Part shown: in pieces, positions 59,469-64,000 of the stretch
How the letters are laid out: each line of letters starts with the position of its first letter
Position numbering within the stretch: the first letter of the stretch is position 1
Source: Bradyrhizobium sp. in8p8
Lineage (GTDB): Bacteria > Pseudomonadota > Alphaproteobacteria > Rhizobiales > Xanthobacteraceae
Direction: 5' to 3'
NCBI RefSeq assembly: GCF_000426845.1
Contig: NZ_AUGD01000009.1
Coordinates: 1 to 64,000 of the forward strand
DNA length: 64,000 bases
Made by a program: the position numbers and the translations under genes
The notes under the pieces: model-generated
Told to the model about the DNA's origin: nothing
Databases searched by the model: none
Seen by the model: the letters and a program-made list of their open reading frames with translations, nothing else

Positions 59469-60542
59469 CTACCGAGCGACGACCTCGACTTCACCGTCGA
59501 CGCCGTTGACGACGTTGAAACCGCGCTCGTAGACCTTGCCCTCGTTCTTGGCGATGGCGCGATATTCGCCTTCGGAGAGCACGACGCGCGGGAACGCACC
59601 GATGGATTCCTTGATCACGTCGCCGCCGGGGGTCAGCACCGACCAGGCGGTGTTGGCGAGCGCCTCGCCGCCCTTGTCGCTGACCAGCTTGAGCGTGATG
59701 ACGGCTGCGCGGTGGGTAATGGTGACGTCCGTGAGCTTGCCGGCCTGGACGCGAATATCCGAGCGCACTACCGAATTGGCATCGCCGTAATTCGAGACGA
59801 TGTAATAGGTGCCCTCGGGTATTAGCACGACATCGCCGGCCGCGACGTTCGGCACCAGTGAGGCGCGATCGCCGGATTCGAACTGGCTGCCCTTGTAGAT
59901 CGAGAACGAGATCTGGTTCTGCGGAATGCGGCTGGTGCCGACCCGGCCCTCGATCCGCAGCCCGCCGGCGGGCAGTACGAATGATTCGCGGTCGGTCTCG
60001 GCCTTCAGGCTGACGGTGCGCACCGCGCTGACGAGGCCGAAGGCGACGTGAACGACGTAATTGCCAGGCGGCAGCACGATGTTGGGCGTGGCGCTGCGGT
60101 CCTCGCGGATCAGCTTGAAGGTGCCGTTCTCGTCGGGACGGTCGGCAAACACCCGCCATACCAGGCCGCTGGTAATGGCAGGGGAGTCCTTGCCGTATTT
60201 CGCCGTCAGCGACAGCACGCCCTGTCCGGGCACCGCCGCGTTCAGCGGGGCGGCCGGCGGCACGGTCGTGACCGCTGGCGGCGGCATGCTGGGCGTCGCC
60301 GGCTGCATCAGCGTCGGCGGGAGGCTTGGCGGGCCGGCGCCCGGCCCGGAGGGCGGCGCCAGGCTGACGGCGCCGCCGGGGTCGGGCACCGATGCCGGCG
60401 GCACCGGCGGCGGACGATCCGAGAAAAGCTGCGCCTGCACAACATTTTGGCTTGCGGTAACAAGGCACGCCGCAACGATCAGCGCCGGCAGCAGCCTGCT
60501 GCTGCGCCGCCATCCAATGATGCCGTCACCCCCGCGTGTCAT
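59469..60542 (-). CDS. Exported hypothetical protein with repeated beta-strand domains
   Basis: A 357-residue protein. Signal region WRRSSRLLPALIVAACLVTA, then a Pro-rich linker (SDRPPPVPPASVPDPGGAVS) and two or three beta-sandwich-like segments: SGLVWRVFADRPDENGTFKL, VLPPGNYVVHVAFGLVSAVR, LIPEGTYYIVSNYGDANSVV and VVLSEGEYRAIAKNEGKVYE. The repeated 'P-x-G-x-Y-x-V' pattern is typical of carboxypeptidase-regulatory-like or peptidoglycan-bound beta domains. AGGGACC precedes the ATG. Function unknown; probable periplasmic structural or sensor role. Confidence 0.7.
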   Translation of the reverse strand: MTRGGDGIIGWRRSSRLLPALIVAACLVTASQNVVQAQLFSDRPPPVPPASVPDPGGAVSLAPPSGPGAGPPSLPPTLMQPATPSMPPPAVTTVPPAAPLNAAVPGQGVLSLTAKYGKDSPAITSGLVWRVFADRPDENGTFKLIREDRSATPNIVLPPGNYVVHVAFGLVSAVRTVSLKAETDRESFVLPAGGLRIEGRVGTSRIPQNQISFSIYKGSQFESGDRASLVPNVAAGDVVLIPEGTYYIVSNYGDANSVVRSDIRVQAGKLTDVTITHRAAVITLKLVSDKGGEALANTAWSVLTPGGDVIKESIGAFPRVVLSEGEYRAIAKNEGKVYERGFNVVNGVDGEVEVVAR

Positions 60543-60791
60543 GGTCCCTGCTTTTCACTGAAAACGAGGCAAATTCAAGCCTCTGAAGTCCTAGGAAATA
60601 CGGTCCGAGCACGTTCGCTGGAACCCGAGTGACGGCGGCGTGATTACCCACAGGCATCGCCCTCGCCATACTCCTGCCCCGTGCCCTCCGCAAAGCGGCA
60701 TAAACCATGCTTCGCCCCCGGTATGGCGGAGCGCAGATGCGGTGCCTAGTCTTAGGACACGGGCTGGCCTCGGCGTTAGGAGAGTGTTTCG

Positions 60792-61820
60792 GTGCTGGAC
60801 AGATTGAAGGGGCGAGGCGCGAACGGCTCCAATGGCGAGAAGGTAGGGCTCGGCAGCATCCGCCGGCCGGTGATCGGCCTTGCGCTCGGCGGCGGCGCGG
60901 CGCGCGGTTTCGCTCATATCGGCATTATCAAGACCCTGCTCGCCAACGGCATCGTGCCTGACGTCGTGGTCGGTACCTCGATCGGCGCCGTGGTCGGCGG
61001 CCTCTATGCGGCTGGCAAGCTCGAGACCCTGGAAGAATGGGGCCGCAGCCTGCAAGGCATGCGCACCATCCTCGGCTATCTCGACATCCGCCTCAATGGC
61101 TCGGGCTTGATCGGCGGCGAGAAGCTCGCAACCCGGCTCGAGGAGGCCTGCGGCCAGACCCTGATCGAGGACCTTCCCATCAAGTTCGCCGCTGTTGCGA
61201 CCGAGGTCCGTACGGGCCACGAGATCTGGCTGACGCGCGGCCGCGTGGTCGACGGGATGCGCGCCTCCTATGCCCTGCCCGGCATCTTCGCGCCCGTATT
61301 GATCGGTGACCGCTGGCTGGTCGACGGCGCGCTGGTCAATCCGGTCCCGGTTTCGGCCGCCCGGGCACTCGGTGCCGAAATCGTCATCGCAGCAAATCTT
61401 TCCAGTGACATCTTTACCCATTCCACGACGATCTATTCGCACGGCGCAATGCCGGACACCGCCGCGCCGGTAGCCGGGGAGTCGCCGGCCAAGCGGCGCT
61501 TTCCGCGGCTGTTTTCGCCGGAGAGGACGGTGAAGCGCGAGTTCTTCGGCGGCGCTGGACGGCCCGGCATCTCCTCGGTGATGGTCGATGCCTTCAACAT
61601 CATGCAGGACCGCATTACCCGCGCCCGTCTCGCCGGCGATCCGCCAGACATGCTGATCACGCCGCGGGTTGGCCAGATCGGCTGGTTCGACTTCCACCGC
61701 GCGGACGAACTCATTGCCTTCGGCACCCGCGCCGCCGAGCGCGCGCTGGATTCGATCCAGGAGGCCATTCATGTGCTGGCGCCGGCGCCCGAGGGCACCG
61801 CGCCGAAAGCGCAGGAATGA
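60792..61820 (+). CDS. Patatin-like phospholipase family protein (RssA-like)
   Basis: A 342-residue protein with a patatin fold: GLALGGGAARGFAHIGIIKT (oxyanion loop, near residues 29-48), nucleophile Ser63 in VVGTSIGAVVGG, and catalytic Asp178 in LVDGALVNP. It cleaves acyl esters of phospholipids or similar lipids. The GTG start at 60792 has AGGAGAG upstream. It is convergent with the CBS-domain gene. Substrate unknown; the bacterial RssA-like branch is meant. Confidence 0.9.
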   Translation: MLDRLKGRGANGSNGEKVGLGSIRRPVIGLALGGGAARGFAHIGIIKTLLANGIVPDVVVGTSIGAVVGGLYAAGKLETLEEWGRSLQGMRTILGYLDIRLNGSGLIGGEKLATRLEEACGQTLIEDLPIKFAAVATEVRTGHEIWLTRGRVVDGMRASYALPGIFAPVLIGDRWLVDGALVNPVPVSAARALGAEIVIAANLSSDIFTHSTTIYSHGAMPDTAAPVAGESPAKRRFPRLFSPERTVKREFFGGAGRPGISSVMVDAFNIMQDRITRARLAGDPPDMLITPRVGQIGWFDFHRADELIAFGTRAAERALDSIQEAIHVLAPAPEGTAPKAQE

Positions 61821-61838
61821 GGCCAGCGGCGAGGACGA

Positions 61839-62267
61839 TCAGGCCGTTTTGATGTAGTCGCGCAGGGCTTCCTGCTCGGACTCGTATTCCTGGACGCGGC
61901 GCTTGACGACGTCGCCGATCGAAATCAGGCCCACAACCTTGCCGTTGTCGACCACGGGCAGATGCCGGAATTTGCCTGACGTCATCATCCCCATGAGCTC
62001 GGCGACGGTGTCGGTCTCCTTGCAGGTCACGACCTTGCGGGTCATGACCTCCGAGACCGGCGCCTCCAGCACGCTGGCCCCGCGCTCGCCGAGCACGCGG
62101 ACGATGTCACGCTCCGACAGGATGCCCTCGAGCCGGCTCTGGTTCATCACCAACACCGCACCGATCTTCTTCTCGCCAAGCAGCTTGATCGCGGCGGCCA
62201 GCCTGGCGTCGGGCTCGACGCTCACGATGTGATGGCCTTTGGTGTTGAGAATGGAACGTACCGTCAT
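61839..62267 (-). CDS. CBS-domain pair protein
   Basis: A 142-residue protein made of two CBS motifs: TVRSILNTKGHHIVSVEPDA and KKIGAVLVMNQSRLEGILSE (first), then VMTRKVVTCKETDTVAELMG and SGKFRHLPVVDNGKVVGLIS (second). Such pairs bind adenosyl compounds and regulate other proteins. GGGAGGCGACA precedes the ATG. It follows the rhomboid gene on the same strand (185 bases) and lies opposite the patatin gene. Confidence 0.92.
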   Translation of the reverse strand: MTVRSILNTKGHHIVSVEPDARLAAAIKLLGEKKIGAVLVMNQSRLEGILSERDIVRVLGERGASVLEAPVSEVMTRKVVTCKETDTVAELMGMMTSGKFRHLPVVDNGKVVGLISIGDVVKRRVQEYESEQEALRDYIKTA

Positions 62268-62451
62268 TGTCGCCTCCCTGAATCGGAGCCGTCCGCCTTG
62301 CCGCGTCCGAACTTGTTCTTCGAGTCTACAACTAACAGTTTCAGCGCCGGTTTCACGCTCAGGCGCCTTTGCGAAGCATCGTCGCCAGCGGCTTGCGGAA
62401 CATTCTTCTGGGGAATGATGGATGAATTCGGGCGGAGCCGCAAGCGCCGCT

Positions 62452-63333
62452 TCAAATACGGTCTGAAACGTCCTGTGATGACGCACCCGCAGCATTGCCT
62501 CGAGCCCGCGGCACGGGATCGAACAGGGCGAACAGCAACAGGCCGGCGAAGAAGCCGCCGATATGCGCCTGCCAGGCGACGCTCGTCGTTTCGGAATCGA
62601 CACCGATCGCGCCAACACCGAAGATGATGTTGACGCCGAACCACACGGCGAGGAAGCCGACCACCCGCCCATCGCGCAGCGCACGCGACAGCGGCAGCGC
62701 CGGAACCCTTGCGGCGGTGTCGGCGTCCGAACGACTGAACGACAGGAAGCTGCCGCGGACGAAGGCGAAGCGGATTGCCGCCGCCATCGCGCCCGACACT
62801 GAGGCCGAGGCGCCGATCATCGGCGCCACCGCGTGCTCATGGGTGATGAGATGGGCGAGCGCGCCGGCAGCCGCCGTCACGGCCAGGAAGACGAAGAACC
62901 GGACCGTGCCAAAGCGCCGCGCCAGGGCGCTGCCGAACGGCAGCAGCCACAGCACGTTGAAGCCGAGATGGGTGAGATTGGCGTGCAGCAGCGAGTAGGT
63001 GACGAAGGTCCAGATCTTCGCACCCGCCCCGCCCGGAATCTGCAAATTCAGCAGCGAGGAATCGTAGCGCTTCGGGATGAAGCCGAACACGTCGATGGTC
63101 CAGTTCTCGAACTCCGGCGGCAGCAGCACCCGCAGATGGATCACCGCCAGCAGGACGATATAGGCGGTCAGTGCCGGGGGCAGCGTCAGGATCGGCTCGC
63201 GAGGAGCCTCCTCGATGACGGCCGGCAGGTCCGGTGACGAATCTTGCGGAGAATCCAAGGCAGCTTCGCTTTCAGGCGCGATCGGAGCGACCGTCTGGAG
63301 ATAGTCGCCTAGACCGCCCCTGCGCAAGTGCAC
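62452..63333 (-). CDS. Rhomboid family intramembrane serine protease
   Basis: A 293-residue membrane protease with about six membrane segments. The HxxxN element is LLHANLTHLGFNVLWLLPFG (H122, N126), the serine motif reads MIGASASVSGAM (Ser176) and the catalytic His257 lies in AWQAHIGGFFAG. The motif has Ala where most rhomboids have Gly after the serine (GASA instead of GASG). The N-terminal 50 residues are disordered and cytoplasmic. The GTG start at 63333 has a GAGGA ribosome site. Substrates unknown. Confidence 0.88.
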   Translation of the reverse strand: MHLRRGGLGDYLQTVAPIAPESEAALDSPQDSSPDLPAVIEEAPREPILTLPPALTAYIVLLAVIHLRVLLPPEFENWTIDVFGFIPKRYDSSLLNLQIPGGAGAKIWTFVTYSLLHANLTHLGFNVLWLLPFGSALARRFGTVRFFVFLAVTAAAGALAHLITHEHAVAPMIGASASVSGAMAAAIRFAFVRGSFLSFSRSDADTAARVPALPLSRALRDGRVVGFLAVWFGVNIIFGVGAIGVDSETTSVAWQAHIGGFFAGLLLFALFDPVPRARGNAAGASSQDVSDRI

Positions 63334-63391
63334 AAAAGGAAATCCTCGACTGGGGGGCCTCGCTTTGAGCAAAAGCGTGCTGCGAAGACGG

Positions 63392-63420
63392 AAAAGGCAG
63401 GGCCCTGGGAAAGCCCTGCC
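63392..63420 (-). terminator. Orphan Rho-independent terminator
   Basis: The stem GGCAGGGC/GCCCTGCC with a 9-base loop and TTTT following on the minus strand. It lies about 60 bases before the rhomboid start and has no minus-strand gene upstream of it up to the divergent PAS gene. It could end a short minus-strand RNA starting near 63500, or attenuate the rhomboid message. The remaining gap to 63762 holds no gene. Confidence 0.5.
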
Positions 63421-63595
63421 TGTCCGTGTCGGTCTTCCGGTGGCCGGAGAGATTGGCTGATCCCCACCCCTCCCGCGGCCCGTGACCAAACTGTTTGACG
63501 CCCTAATTACAGGCCTCGCCGAGAACCTGGAGAAAGCGGCGAGGCTTGCGACCGCGGTCACCATAGCAGGCGAGCGGCCGGCACAAAGCGCATAG

Positions 63596-63611
63596 TTAAC
63601 TTAACGTTAAC
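63596..63611. promoter_or_regulatory. CtrA-type box TTAA-N7-TTAAC
   Basis: An exact CtrA consensus within GTTAACTTAACGTTAAC, itself nearly palindromic. It lies about 150 bases upstream of the PAS-domain gene at 63763. Direct regulation by CtrA is inferred. Confidence 0.6.
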
Positions 63612-63762
63612 GACGCAAAGCCTGGCACGAGAGTGCTGGAACCGCCGCTCCGGCATGGACGCTGCAGATTCCCTCCTGCACAACAAAAGAAGGGATCGCG
63701 GGTGCATTGAAGCGGGACAGGTCTGTCCCGCGGGGTTGCGCCCCCGGGGCGAGCGTTCAGTC

Positions 63763-64000
63763 ATGAAACATCCGTCGAGCCGCGCGTTCTTCGCGTATTG
63801 GGACAAGAAGCGCGGTACGGCGCGGGCCCCCGACCGGGCCGACATCGACCCGGCCGCAGTCCGCGGCCTGCTCGGCGACATCTTCGTGCTGTCCTGTGAG
63901 CCGAACCTTGGCTTCCCGTTCCGCGTCGCCGGCACGCGCGTCTGCGCGCTTGCAGGAACAGACCTCAAGGACCAGAGCTTCGCGGCGCTGTTCACCGATG
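63763..64000 (+). CDS. PAS_5-domain protein (partial, runs off the window)
   Basis: The first 79 codons are present. MKHPSSRAFFAYWDKKRGTA, then DRADIDPAAVRGLLGDIFVL and NLGFPFRVAGTRVCALAG is the start of the PAS_5 domain of alphaproteobacterial proteins, a putative sensor of unknown signal. The ATG at 63763 has GGCGAG upstream; an in-frame ATG at 63655 would give 36 extra, less conserved residues. The CtrA-type box lies in the region upstream. The 3' end lies beyond the window. Confidence 0.8.
   Translation, partial: MKHPSSRAFFAYWDKKRGTARAPDRADIDPAAVRGLLGDIFVLSCEPNLGFPFRVAGTRVCALAGTDLKDQSFAALFTD

Noticed and set aside
1..64000. CRISPR array, prophage or insertion sequence
   Set aside because: No regularly spaced direct repeats, no transposase or phage structural genes were seen on either strand.

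Overview
The window looks like chromosomal DNA of an alphaproteobacterium of the Bradyrhizobium group (Nitrobacteraceae). Evidence: GC-rich sequence with strong C/G third positions, an rreB small mRNA gene (a family described from Bradyrhizobiaceae), EcfG-type (GGAAC-N16/17-CGTT) and CtrA-type (TTAA-N7-TTAAC) sites, interspersed palindromes of the 'GTCATTGCGAGCG...' kind, and gene families typical of soil rhizobiales (Liv-type ABC transporter, CaiB/BaiF CoA-transferase, DUF2336, PAS_5). There is no rRNA operon, CRISPR array, complete insertion sequence or prophage.

Layout. 0-7.2 kb: repeat-derived DNA, an ArgE-type deacetylase, then an acyl-CoA catabolism block (APH-like kinase and acyl-CoA dehydrogenase on the minus strand, a divergent TetR regulator with a palindromic site between them) and a class III CoA-transferase. 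7.4-9.6 kb: small proteins, a deletion-fused pseudogene and an FNT-family channel. 9.6-16.2 kb: a complete livK-H-M-G-F ABC transporter operon for an amino-acid-like substrate, with overlapping start/stop codons, preceded by a tandem double-TetR regulator. 16.3-19.2 kb: a decayed paralogue, tRNA-Gly, the 14-codon rreB gene with its own promoter and terminator, and small membrane proteins. 19.3-26 kb: UvrD-like helicase, quinone oxidoreductase, luciferase-like monooxygenase, polyphosphate kinase 2, tRNA-Tyr, RlmB-type rRNA methylase.

26-33.9 kb is a run of small, mostly secreted or hypothetical proteins around tRNA-Thr; several have EcfG-like promoters, so part of this run probably belongs to the general stress response. 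34-37 kb: a beta-lactamase-fold serine hydrolase and an S10 carboxypeptidase. 37-42 kb: NAD kinase, a CheY-like receiver, an HPt protein, a DUF2336 protein and a secreted lytic transglycosylase-like protein with an exact CtrA-type box; this resembles a CtrA-linked signalling and cell-envelope neighbourhood. 42-54 kb is mainly housekeeping: HisI, FolE, an IscU-like scaffold, YidD and ThrS, interrupted by a permease, an MFS exporter and envelope hypotheticals. 54-64 kb: a nitroreductase, a second beta-lactamase-fold protein, a GGDEF-EAL protein, an alcohol dehydrogenase pseudogene, a patatin, a CBS-domain protein, a rhomboid protease and the start of a PAS-domain protein with an exact CtrA-type box upstream.

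The most noteworthy signals are: rreB with a 17-nt Shine-Dalgarno that can also pair with its own codons; EcfG promoters in front of very small genes; the LivF Walker A lysine replaced by arginine; the double-TetR regulator; a DUF2231/sugar-dehydrogenase deletion fusion; and an orphan minus-strand terminator near 63.4 kb that may end an unannotated small RNA. No computation or database search was possible: family assignments rest on motif recognition and starts on ribosome-binding-site inspection.
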